From the NCBI RefSeq assembly GCF_965218685.1, contig NZ_OZ244657.1, positions 2,480,001 through 2,544,000 of the forward strand: a DNA stretch of 64,000 bases, in the 5' to 3' direction. The translations under genes were made by a program, and so were the position numbers. Below, one piece after another: positions 8,370-16,083 of the stretch. This stretch comes from Thalassobius sp965218685. GTDB taxonomy: Bacteria; Pseudomonadota; Alphaproteobacteria; Rhodobacterales; Rhodobacteraceae. Position 1 is the first letter of the stretch; each line of letters starts with the position of its first letter. The notes under the pieces are model-generated. The model was not told the DNA's origin, made no database searches, and saw only the letters and a list, made by a program, of their open reading frames with translations.

Positions 8370-9206
8370 TCAGCGCTTTGGTTCTTGCGCTGCCAATTTT
8401 GCCTGTTGGCGCAGACTGGATGGCGATTTGCCAAGATGCTGCATGATGAACCGCGAAAAATAGGCCGGGCTGCCAAAGCCAAGATCTTCGCTGATCTGTT
8501 TCAGCGGTGTATCTGACGCTTCGACCAGCATCCGCGCCTCGTACAGGCTGCGTTGCGTCAGGATTTCCGCAGCTGTGATGCCCGTGAACTCTTTGCAGGC
8601 GCGCGACAGATGCGTCGGAGTGACCCCCAGCATCGCGGCATATTCGGCCATCGGCTTGCCTGTCCTAAACTCTTGGCTGACCAGGGAGCAGAAGGCCTCG
8701 ACCAGGCGTTGTCCTGCGGGGCTTTTGGGCTCGTCCGGGCCATGCAGGCTTAGGGCTTGCCGGCGCATCCAGACCGAAATCAGGGTGACCTGGGCCCATG
8801 CGGCCTCGTTCGCAAAAGGGGCATCCTGCTCCAGCTCGCGCTGCAGGTTGTCCAGAAGGCCAGTCAGTTCGGATTGCGCATGAACGTCGCGGATCCGCAG
8901 CAACGTCGGGCCTTCGTGCATCCCCAGTGCGGGATCATGTGCAAACTCGACGACAAGGCCAAAGCCAGTCCGGCCGGTATCAAGCGAAAACAGTGTGCCC
9001 GCCGGGATGTGAAAGGCGTTATGGGCACCGACACCGCGCCGCACGCCCTGCAGGCGGGCCAGCCCCTGACCCTTGGTGACCCAGATCAACAGGTCCTTGT
9101 CATGTTCGTGTAGCTGACCAAGCCGCCACCCGCCCGAGCGGTTCCAGCGCGTCAGCGAAGACACGGTGATGCGATCGGATTGTGGGTCAGGCGAAGGAGG
9201 GGCCAT
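8370..9206 (-). CDS. AraC-family transcriptional regulator
   Basis: 278 residues. The N-terminal half is a cupin-type sensor domain (LHEHDKDLLIWVTKGQG, then HIPAGTLFSLD), and the C-terminal 100 residues hold the double helix-turn-helix DNA-binding domain (KPMAEYAAMLGVTPTHLSRACKEFTG for the first, QISEDLGFGSPAYFSRF for the second). The effector is unknown. It ends exactly against the peroxidase gene, tail to tail. Its promoter must lie in the 72-base gap before miaA. A link to the peroxidase is only positional. Confidence 0.92.
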   Translation of the reverse strand: MAPPSPDPQSDRITVSSLTRWNRSGGWRLGQLHEHDKDLLIWVTKGQGLARLQGVRRGVGAHNAFHIPAGTLFSLDTGRTGFGLVVEFAHDPALGMHEGPTLLRIRDVHAQSELTGLLDNLQRELEQDAPFANEAAWAQVTLISVWMRRQALSLHGPDEPKSPAGQRLVEAFCSLVSQEFRTGKPMAEYAAMLGVTPTHLSRACKEFTGITAAEILTQRSLYEARMLVEASDTPLKQISEDLGFGSPAYFSRFIMQHLGKSPSSLRQQAKLAAQEPKR

Positions 9207-9278
9207 TTGTCCGGTTTCGGCAACAGAATGCGGTTATTTTCCCGTAACTTAGCCCCAAAGATCAGAAAAAGTAAATCT

Positions 9279-10160
9279 TTAACTATCCGAAGGGGAGTGG
9301 CGTTGCCATGTCTTCATCTTGGATCGGAACCAGGTGCGTTGGCGTTTGGCGAACTGTCGGGTGGCGATCGTGGCGGCCTCGCGGGCCTCGTTCAGGGTTA
9401 GTTTGCCCTGCAGATGAGCGATCAGCTCGGGCGCGCCGATGGCCTTTGCGGACAAGCGCGCTGGGTCCCAGCCGGGAAGATTGGCGCGCGCCTCCTCCAG
9501 GGCGCCCATGTCCAGCATCAGGTCAAAACGGCGGGCGATGCGCGCGTTCAGCCAATCCTTGTCCACGTCGAACAGAATGGGGGTGGTCTGGTTCAACGGC
9601 AACAGCGGCGGCGGCGTTGCGTCCTGCCATTCGGCCAGCCCCTTGCCGGTGGCTTGCAGCACCTCCCATGCGCGCTGCACCCGCATTGGGTTCAGCGTGT
9701 CGATCCGCGCGCGCGTTTCGGCGTCCAGCGCATCAAGCAGGGTCTGGTGCCCATGCGCGGCGATGATCTGATCGGCCTCGGCCCGGATATGCGGCGGCGT
9801 GGCTGGGATATCGGCCAGCCCCTGCGTCAGGGCCGAGAAATACAGCCCCGTTCCGCCCACAATGATCGGCCGTTGCGGCCCCGACAGAAGGGGTGCGACG
9901 TCCCGCAGCCAATGCCCGACCGAATAATCCTGATCCCCGGGCACGTGGCCGTACAGCATGTGGGGCAGGGCGGCCTCGTCTTCCTTGGACGGGCGCGCCG
10001 ACAAGATCCGCCAACTATCATAGACCTGAAGCGCGTCGGCATTGATGATAACGCCACCCTGGGCCTGCGCGATTTCCATCGCCAGCGCCGATTTCCCCGA
10101 GGCCGTGGGCCCCGCGATCAAAACCGGCTGGTCGGCAGGTATGGTGGTCAGGTCTATCAT
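9279..10160 (-). CDS. miaA: tRNA dimethylallyltransferase
   Basis: 293 residues. It has the P-loop GPTASGKS near residue 15, the DALQVY substrate loop, the GGTGLYF motif and the C-terminal QFAKRQRTWFR tRNA-contact segment. MiaA adds a dimethylallyl group to A37 of tRNAs that read codons starting with U, using DMAPP made by the isoprenoid pathway (dxr is 3 kb away). The start is the ATG giving the canonical N-terminus (MIDLTTIPADQPVLIAG); 37 extra upstream codons in frame are basic and have no family support. It faces away from pyrH, so the 149-base gap should hold divergent promoters. Confidence 0.96.
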   Translation of the reverse strand: MIDLTTIPADQPVLIAGPTASGKSALAMEIAQAQGGVIINADALQVYDSWRILSARPSKEDEAALPHMLYGHVPGDQDYSVGHWLRDVAPLLSGPQRPIIVGGTGLYFSALTQGLADIPATPPHIRAEADQIIAAHGHQTLLDALDAETRARIDTLNPMRVQRAWEVLQATGKGLAEWQDATPPPLLPLNQTTPILFDVDKDWLNARIARRFDLMLDMGALEEARANLPGWDPARLSAKAIGAPELIAHLQGKLTLNEAREAATIATRQFAKRQRTWFRSKMKTWQRHSPSDS

Positions 10161-10309
10161 GGCCCCGCCATAGCCCTTTCGGGCGCATTTGGCAAAGCGC
10201 CACGGCGGTAATTCACCTTTCCTCGGCTTTCGCCGGACTCTCGGATTGAACCCGGACGCGTTTTCCGACATTTTGCGCGCAACCAGAATTACCTTAACCG
10301 GAGCACCCC

Positions 10310-11059
10310 ATGGCCGATGACGCCCAAACCCCCGCCCAGCCTGCCTCTGACGTCAAGTATAAGCGGGTGATGTTGAAAATTTCGGGCGAGGCGCTGATGG
10401 GCCCACAGGGATTCGGTCTGCACCCGCCAACCGTGGAACGGGTCGCCCGCGAGGTGAAATCAGTTCACGACATGGGGGTCGAGATCTGCATGGTCATCGG
10501 CGGCGGCAACATCTTCCGCGGCCTTTCGGGCAGTGCACAGGGAATGGAGCGGACCACGGCCGACTATATGGGCATGCTGGCCACGGTGATGAACGCGTTG
10601 GCGATGCAATCGTCGCTGGAAAGCCTTGGCGTGTTCACGCGTGTGATCAGCGCTATTCCAATGGATCAGGTCTGCGAGCCATACATCCGCCGCCGCGCCG
10701 TGCGTCATCTGGAAAAGAAACGCGTCTGCATCTTTGCGGCTGGGACCGGCAACCCCTATTTCACCACGGACACGGCGGCCACGCTGCGCGCGAATGAAAT
10801 GGCCTGTCAGGCGATCTTCAAGGGCACCAAGGTGGATGGCGTTTATGACAAGGACCCGGTCAAATTCGACGACGCCAAGCGCTTTGAGACCGTCAGCTAT
10901 GATGACGTGCTGGCGCAGCACCTGGGTGTGATGGATGCCAGTGCGATCGCCTTGGCGCGGGACAACAATCTGCCGATCATCGTGTTCTCTTTGGACGAAC
11001 CGGGTGGCTTCCGGGGTATTCTGGGCGGGCAAGGCACCTATACAACGGTGGCGGGATAA
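10310..11059 (+). CDS. pyrH: UMP kinase
   Basis: 249 residues. The amino-acid-kinase fold is clear: KRVMLKISGEALMG, the nucleotide loop GGGNIFRG, TADYMGMLATVMNAL, and the AGTGNPYFTTDTAA block for ATP and UMP contacts, then GTKVDGVYDKDPVK. It phosphorylates UMP to UDP as a GTP-activated hexamer. It is first in the plus-strand block pyrH-frr-uppS-cdsA-dxr-rseP, the conserved proteobacterial order, although tsf and rpsB, which usually precede it, are absent. The N-terminus carries a 15-residue Pro/Ala-rich tail ahead of the core. Confidence 0.97.
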   Translation: MADDAQTPAQPASDVKYKRVMLKISGEALMGPQGFGLHPPTVERVAREVKSVHDMGVEICMVIGGGNIFRGLSGSAQGMERTTADYMGMLATVMNALAMQSSLESLGVFTRVISAIPMDQVCEPYIRRRAVRHLEKKRVCIFAAGTGNPYFTTDTAATLRANEMACQAIFKGTKVDGVYDKDPVKFDDAKRFETVSYDDVLAQHLGVMDASAIALARDNNLPIIVFSLDEPGGFRGILGGQGTYTTVAG

Positions 11060-11119
11060 GGGTATCCTGCTTCAAAGGCACTCAGACCCGGTGAGCGGGC
11101 AAACAGGAAGAGCTAGAAT

Positions 11120-11686
11120 ATGTCTGACGAAGAATTCATGATCGACACTGACGATCTGTCGCGCCGGATGGATGGCGCCATGAACGCGCTGCGCAACGAA
11201 TTTGCCTCGCTGCGGACGGGACGGGCGGCGGCCTCGATGCTGGACCCGATCCAGGTCGAAGCCTACGGCCAGATGACCCCTATCAACCAGGTCGGCACCG
11301 TTAACGTCCCCGAGTCGCGCATGGTCACCATCAACGTGTGGGACAAATCCATGGTCGGCCCCGTCGAAAAAGCCATTCGTCAAAGCGGTCTGGGCATCAA
11401 CCCTCAGCTGAACGGCACCATCATCATGCTGCCCATCCCCGAGCTGAACGAGGAACGCCGCCGCGAGCTGACCAAGGTTGCAGGCGACTATGCCGAGCGC
11501 GCCCGCATCGCAATCCGCAACGTGCGCCGTGACGGGATGGACCAGATCAAGAAGGCCAAGGCGAATGGCATGTCCGAGGACGACCAGAAATTCTGGGAGA
11601 CCGAAGTGCAGGAACTGACCAACACGCACATCGCTGGCGTCGACAAGGCGCTGGAAAGCAAGCAAGCGGAAATCATGCAGGTCTGA
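11120..11686 (+). CDS. frr: Ribosome recycling factor
   Basis: 188 residues, usual for RRF. The family block RRMDGAMNALRNEFASLRTGRA at the N-terminus, the VPESRMVTINVWDKS beta domain, and the long C-terminal helix containing RRELTKVAGDYAERARIAIRNVRRDGMD are all present. Together with EF-G it splits the post-termination ribosome. The ATG at the start gives a seven-residue acidic lead before the core; an internal ATG six codons in is a possible alternative. A ribosome site GGAAGAG precedes the first ATG. Confidence 0.97.
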   Translation: MSDEEFMIDTDDLSRRMDGAMNALRNEFASLRTGRAAASMLDPIQVEAYGQMTPINQVGTVNVPESRMVTINVWDKSMVGPVEKAIRQSGLGINPQLNGTIIMLPIPELNEERRRELTKVAGDYAERARIAIRNVRRDGMDQIKKAKANGMSEDDQKFWETEVQELTNTHIAGVDKALESKQAEIMQV

Positions 11687-11704
11687 TGACCGAAAGGGGA
11701 TCAG

Positions 11705-12430
11705 ATGCCCGCTGATGGATCTGTGGGACGTGGCCCTCGCCACGTGGCCATCATAATGGATGGCAACGGACGCTGGGCGCAAGCGCGCGGCAGACCGCGC
11801 CTGTTCGGCCACCATGCCGGGGCCCGCCGTGTCCGCGAGATTGTCGAGGCCTGTCCCGATCTGGGTGTGGAATACCTGACGATCTTTGCTTTCTCGACCG
11901 AAAACTGGAAGCGCACCCAAGTGGAAGTGGCGGGGCTGATGAGCCTGTTTCGCCGCTATATCACCAAAGAGGCCCGCGCGCTTAAGGCCGAGGGCGTGCG
12001 CGTTCGGTTCATCGGTGACCGGGTGCGGCTGGACAAGAAATTGATCAGCCTGATGGATGAGCTAGAGCAGCTAACCGCCGGGAATGCAAAGGTAAACCTG
12101 ACCATTGCGCTGAACTATGGCGGCCGCGACGAGGTTGCCCGTGCCACTAAACGGCTGGCGCAGGATGTGGCTGATGGCCGTCTGGACCCCGCCAGCGTGG
12201 ACGAGGAAACCCTGCCCAAATACCTGGATACCTGCGTTTTGCCCGACCCCGATCTGGTGATCCGCACCAGCGGCGAGGCGCGGATTTCGAACTTTCTTTT
12301 GTGGCAATCGGCCTATGCCGAATACGAGTTCATCGACACTCTGTGGCCCGACTTCACCGCCGAGATTTTCGGCAATATCGTCGGCAGCTACGCCAATAGG
12401 GACCGCCGATATGGTGGGGTAAAAGCCTGA
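11705..12430 (+). CDS. uppS: Undecaprenyl diphosphate synthase
   Basis: 241 residues. The cis-prenyltransferase signature is intact: IIMDGNGRWA with the catalytic Asp at about residue 19, then the FSTENWKR loop, and the C-terminal DPDLVIRTSGEARISNFLLWQ motif. It condenses eight IPP units with FPP to make the C55 carrier for peptidoglycan and O-antigen. Its stop shares bases with the cdsA start (TGATG), so the two are translationally coupled. Confidence 0.97.
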   Translation: MPADGSVGRGPRHVAIIMDGNGRWAQARGRPRLFGHHAGARRVREIVEACPDLGVEYLTIFAFSTENWKRTQVEVAGLMSLFRRYITKEARALKAEGVRVRFIGDRVRLDKKLISLMDELEQLTAGNAKVNLTIALNYGGRDEVARATKRLAQDVADGRLDPASVDEETLPKYLDTCVLPDPDLVIRTSGEARISNFLLWQSAYAEYEFIDTLWPDFTAEIFGNIVGSYANRDRRYGGVKA

Positions 12431-13215
12431 TGTCCTCGAAATGGGATGACCTTCTTCCGCGCGTTCTGTCCGCGATTGCGATGCTGACCGTGGGCGGCAT
12501 AGCTATATGGCTGGGCGGATTGGTGTTTACTTTGCTACTGGCCGCGGTCTGCGGCCTGATGGTGTGGGAACTTGTACGGATGCTGCAGCCCGATACGCCT
12601 GCGATCGCCGTGCAACTGGGCGCTTTGGGGGCAGGGGCCATTCTCTTGGCGGTCTATCTTCCTCCGGTTTACGCCTTGCCGCTGTTGATCGCGCCGGGGA
12701 TCGTGGGGCTCAGCTTTCTGAAGGCTCATAAGCGTATCTATCTGGCCTATGCGCCCGCGCTGCTGCTGGCCTGTCTGGGCGCAGTAGTGCTGCGTTTGGA
12801 TCACGGGGTGATCTGGATGTTGTGGCTGGTTTGCGTTGTGGTGGTGACGGACGTGGCGGGGTATTTCGCCGGGCGCATCATCGGCGGCCCCAAGTTTTGG
12901 CCCAAGGTCAGCCCCAAGAAAACGTGGTCCGGTACTGTTGCCGGCTGGGTTGGCGCGGCGATCGTGGCGCTTCTTTTCATGCGGTTCACCGGCGCCGGGT
13001 TCGGTCTGCTCTGGATCAGCATGGTGATGAGCTTTGCCTCGCAGATGGGGGACGCGGCCGAAAGCGCGATCAAGCGCAAGACCGGGGTCAAGGACAGCTC
13101 GAACCTTATTCCGGGGCACGGAGGGTTGCTGGACCGATTTGATGGGATGCTGGGCGCGTTGTTGCTGTTCATTATCGCAAGCCTATTGATCGGCTTTCAA
13201 CCGGGGGTGCAATGA
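12430..13215 (+). CDS. cdsA: Phosphatidate cytidylyltransferase
   Basis: 261 residues with about seven hydrophobic helices. The C-terminal CdsA signature is present (SAIKRKTGVKDSSNLIPGHGG, followed by LLDRFDG), where the Asp residues bind metal and CTP. It makes CDP-diacylglycerol in the inner membrane for all phospholipids. It overlaps uppS upstream by one base and dxr downstream by four bases. Confidence 0.96.
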   Translation: MSSKWDDLLPRVLSAIAMLTVGGIAIWLGGLVFTLLLAAVCGLMVWELVRMLQPDTPAIAVQLGALGAGAILLAVYLPPVYALPLLIAPGIVGLSFLKAHKRIYLAYAPALLLACLGAVVLRLDHGVIWMLWLVCVVVVTDVAGYFAGRIIGGPKFWPKVSPKKTWSGTVAGWVGAAIVALLFMRFTGAGFGLLWISMVMSFASQMGDAAESAIKRKTGVKDSSNLIPGHGGLLDRFDGMLGALLLFIIASLLIGFQPGVQ

Positions 13216-14387
13216 GACGGGTTTCCATTTTCGGGGCCACAGGCTCGATCGGGCAGAACACGCTGGATCTGATTGCGCGCGCCCCCGAGGATTATGACGT
13301 TGTCGCGTTAACCGGCGGGCGCAATATCGCGCATTTGGCCCGTGATGCGATTTCGCTTAACGCAGACGTGGCCGTGACCGCGCACGAGAACCTGCTGGAC
13401 GATCTGCGCGATGCGCTTGCCGGAACCGGGATCGAGGCCGCCGCCGGCACCCAGGCGCTGAACGAGGCCGCGGCCCGTCCGGCGGACTGGGTCATGTCTG
13501 CCATCATAGGAGCGGCTGGTCTGGCGCCGGGCCTGACGGCGCTTCAACAAGGGGCTACGTTGGCGCTGGCCAACAAGGAATCGCTGGTCACGGCCGGACC
13601 CTTGCTGATGGAAACCGCCCGCAAGCACAATGCCACCGTTTTGCCTGTGGACAGCGAACATTCCGCCATTTTCCAAGGCCTTGTGGGCGAAGATCTAAGC
13701 GCGGTAGAGCGGATCATCATCACCGCCAGCGGTGGCGCTTTCCGCGATTGGCCGCTGGATAAGCTGGCTGGGGCGACGCTTGCACAGGCCTCCTCGCATC
13801 CCAATTGGGACATGGGGCAGCGGATCACGATCGACAGCGCCTCTATGTTTAATAAGGCGCTTGAGGTTATTGAAACCAAAGAATTTTTTGGCGTTCTCCC
13901 CGAGCAGATCGAGGTGTTGGTGCACCCTGAATCCATGGTCCATGCGCTGGTCGGCTTTAATGATGGAGCGTTGATGGCGCATGTGGGCGCACCTGATATG
14001 CGCCATGCAATCGGCTATGCTTTGCACTGGCCCGAGCGCCGTCAGCTGCCGGTCGAACGGCTGGATCTGGCCCAGATCGGTCAGCTGACATTCCGCGCAC
14101 CTGACCCGCAGCGTTATCCCGCGCTACGCCTAGCCCAAGAGGTTATGCAAACGGGGGGCATGATGGGCGCGATATTCAACGGGGCCAAGGAACGCGCCCT
14201 GGATGCGTTCATTGCGGGGCAGATTGGATTTTTGGACATGGCCCGCGTCGTAGAGGACGTGATGACACAATTGTCATCCGATAATGGCCTTATTGGCGCC
14301 GATTTTACCCTTGATAACGTGTCCAAAGCCGACCAAATGGCCCGGTACAGGGCCGATCAAATCATGGCGGCGCAAGAGGCAGAATGA
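13212..14387 (+). CDS. dxr: 1-deoxy-D-xylulose-5-phosphate reductoisomerase
   Basis: 391 residues. The NADPH fold GATGSIGQNTLDL opens the protein, LANKESLV and DSEHSAIFQGL supply the substrate and metal site, and ITASGGAFRDWP the flexible loop. It makes MEP from DXP, the committed step of the methylerythritol isoprenoid pathway, feeding UppS and MiaA. The start overlaps the cdsA end by four bases (ATGA). Confidence 0.97.
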   Translation: MRRVSIFGATGSIGQNTLDLIARAPEDYDVVALTGGRNIAHLARDAISLNADVAVTAHENLLDDLRDALAGTGIEAAAGTQALNEAAARPADWVMSAIIGAAGLAPGLTALQQGATLALANKESLVTAGPLLMETARKHNATVLPVDSEHSAIFQGLVGEDLSAVERIIITASGGAFRDWPLDKLAGATLAQASSHPNWDMGQRITIDSASMFNKALEVIETKEFFGVLPEQIEVLVHPESMVHALVGFNDGALMAHVGAPDMRHAIGYALHWPERRQLPVERLDLAQIGQLTFRAPDPQRYPALRLAQEVMQTGGMMGAIFNGAKERALDAFIAGQIGFLDMARVVEDVMTQLSSDNGLIGADFTLDNVSKADQMARYRADQIMAAQEAE

Positions 14388-14411
14388 CCCAGGCAGAAAC
14401 GGGACAGGCAA

Positions 14412-15752
14412 GTGGAATTTATTAACGCAATCCCCGCAGTAGGCGGTGTCCTTTCGACCTTGTTGGCCTTTGTGGTCGCGCTGTCCGTGATCGTGGCGAT
14501 CCATGAATATGGCCACTATATCGTTGGCCGGTGGTCTGGCATCCACGCCGAGGTGTTCTCGCTGGGCTTTGGTCCGGTGCTGTTCTCGCGAGTTGATAAA
14601 CGGGGCACGCAGTGGCAGATCGCGGCGCTTCCTTTTGGTGGATACGTGAAATTTCTGGGCGATGCCAACGCCGCCAGTGGCCCCGACGAAGAGGCCGTGG
14701 CCGCAATGACACCCGACATGCAGCGCCACACCATGCTGGGGGCGCCTTTGTGGGCGCGCACCGCAACAGTGGCTGCCGGGCCGGTGTTCAACTTTATCTT
14801 TTCGATCCTTGTTTTTACGGGCATTGGCCTGACTGCGGGGGTGATCAAGGATCCTCTGACCGTGGGCTCGGTGCTGCCCATGCCCTACAATGTGGACCTG
14901 GCCGAGGGTGACGAGGTCGTTGCCATCGAGGGGCTGAGCCTTTCTGAATACAAAGCCGGCTATATGGATGGTTTGATGGATGCGCTGCCAGTGCAGCCCA
15001 CGCTGACCTATACCGTAAAGCGCGACGGGCAGTTGCTGGACGTGACCGCGCCCCATCCGATGACGCCGATCATCTCTCAGCTGGCGCCGCAGTCGGCTGC
15101 ATATGACATCGACATGAAAATCGGGGATGTTTTCCTGGCCGTGGACGGCAAGGACATCACCGTTTTCGATCAGCTGAAAGAGGCCGTCGTTGCCGCCGAG
15201 GGCGCACCGCTGGTTGTAACCGTCTGGCGTGACGGAGAGGTGCTGGACTTTACCCTTGCGCCGCGCCGCGTGGATGAACCGCAACCCGAGGGCGGCTTCA
15301 AGACCCATTGGCGCATCGGCATCGTCGGAGGCATGTTCTTTGAACCCGCCACCGAATACGCGGGGCTGGGGACCGCCCTTACCAGCGGCGTCATGATCAC
15401 GTGGGAGATTATGCGCGGGTCTATCTCGGGGCTGTATCACATGATTACTGGCGCGATCAGCAGCTGTAACATGTCCGGCCCGCTTGGCATTGCCGAAGTT
15501 TCGGGCGCGATGGCCAGCCAGGGCACGCAAAGCTTTATCTACTTTATCGGCGTGCTGTCAGCGGCCGTGGGTCTTTTGAACCTGTTCCCGATCCCGGTGC
15601 TGGATGGCGGCCACCTGGTTTTCTACGCCTACGAGGCCGTCACTGGGCGAACCCCCAGCGACAAGGCGCTGCGCATCCTGATGACGGCGGGCCTGGCGCT
15701 GATCCTGACCACCATGTTGTTCGCCCTGTCCAACGATCTGTTCTGCCCATAA
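14412..15752 (+). CDS. rseP: Site-2 intramembrane protease RseP
   Basis: 446 residues. Zinc site AIHEYGHYIVG in the first membrane helix, the FSLGFGPVLFSR segment after it, two PDZ-like domains in the middle (one ends near QLAPQSAAYDI, the next starts at DMKIGDVFLAVDGKDI), and the C-terminal NLFPIPVLDGGHL motif supplying the third ligand. RseP cuts anti-sigma factors or leftover signal peptides in the inner membrane. The start is a GTG at 14412; the upstream ATG overlapping the dxr stop hits a stop after 12 codons and is not usable. It sits directly before bamA, a conserved proteobacterial pairing. Confidence 0.95.
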   Translation: MEFINAIPAVGGVLSTLLAFVVALSVIVAIHEYGHYIVGRWSGIHAEVFSLGFGPVLFSRVDKRGTQWQIAALPFGGYVKFLGDANAASGPDEEAVAAMTPDMQRHTMLGAPLWARTATVAAGPVFNFIFSILVFTGIGLTAGVIKDPLTVGSVLPMPYNVDLAEGDEVVAIEGLSLSEYKAGYMDGLMDALPVQPTLTYTVKRDGQLLDVTAPHPMTPIISQLAPQSAAYDIDMKIGDVFLAVDGKDITVFDQLKEAVVAAEGAPLVVTVWRDGEVLDFTLAPRRVDEPQPEGGFKTHWRIGIVGGMFFEPATEYAGLGTALTSGVMITWEIMRGSISGLYHMITGAISSCNMSGPLGIAEVSGAMASQGTQSFIYFIGVLSAAVGLLNLFPIPVLDGGHLVFYAYEAVTGRTPSDKALRILMTAGLALILTTMLFALSNDLFCP

Positions 15753-15852
15753 GGGCAGGGCGTGCCGACGGATTGCCGCCATTGCGCCCCATTTCCGCCA
15801 TTTTCCGCCGATAGCTTTTCAGGTAACGAAAACCCTTGGAAGGCTGGAAACG

Positions 15853-15978
15853 ATGCAAACTCTTCAAAATGGAACCCGTGGTCTGGGTCTGCTTTTGTTG
15901 CTGAATTGGGACCGTTTCCTGATGGTTGGCATGCTGATGCTTGCCCTGACCCTGGGGTCTTACTGGCGTTCTTTCTGA
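15853..15978 (+). CDS. Candidate 41-residue hydrophobic protein between rseP and bamA
   Basis: A short frame preceded by GGAAGG about 11 bases upstream of its ATG, and ended 26 bases before a strong terminator, so it looks like a complete transcription tail. The product starts MQTLQNGTRG, has a Leu-rich stretch (GLLLLLNW), an aspartate/arginine pair and a second hydrophobic run (MVGMLMLALTLG), then ends SYWRSF. One long or two short membrane segments are possible. I recognise no family. Good spacing, ribosome site and terminator support it; its size does not allow more. Confidence 0.55.
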   Translation: MQTLQNGTRGLGLLLLLNWDRFLMVGMLMLALTLGSYWRSF

Positions 15979-16002
15979 GTAACTCTGGTTGTTGTGCATA
16001 AA

Positions 16003-16035
16003 AGACGCCCGCCTGTTCGTTCAGGTGGGCGTTTT
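16003..16035 (+). terminator. Intrinsic terminator ahead of bamA
   Basis: An 11 bp stem (ACGCCCGCCTG with CAGGTGGGCGT, loop TTCGTT) followed by T4. It ends the rseP transcription unit and forces bamA to have its own promoter or to depend on readthrough. It also rules out the long upstream start of the bamA frame. Confidence 0.88.
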
Positions 16036-16083
16036 GCTGTTTTGACAACTCTGGGCTTTCCCGGTAGTCAGGACGTCAATGGG

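Noticed and set aside
15994..16083. Upstream start for bamA that would add 30 residues
   Set aside because: It would put the 16003-16035 terminator stem in the coding region and destroys the signal-peptide layout.
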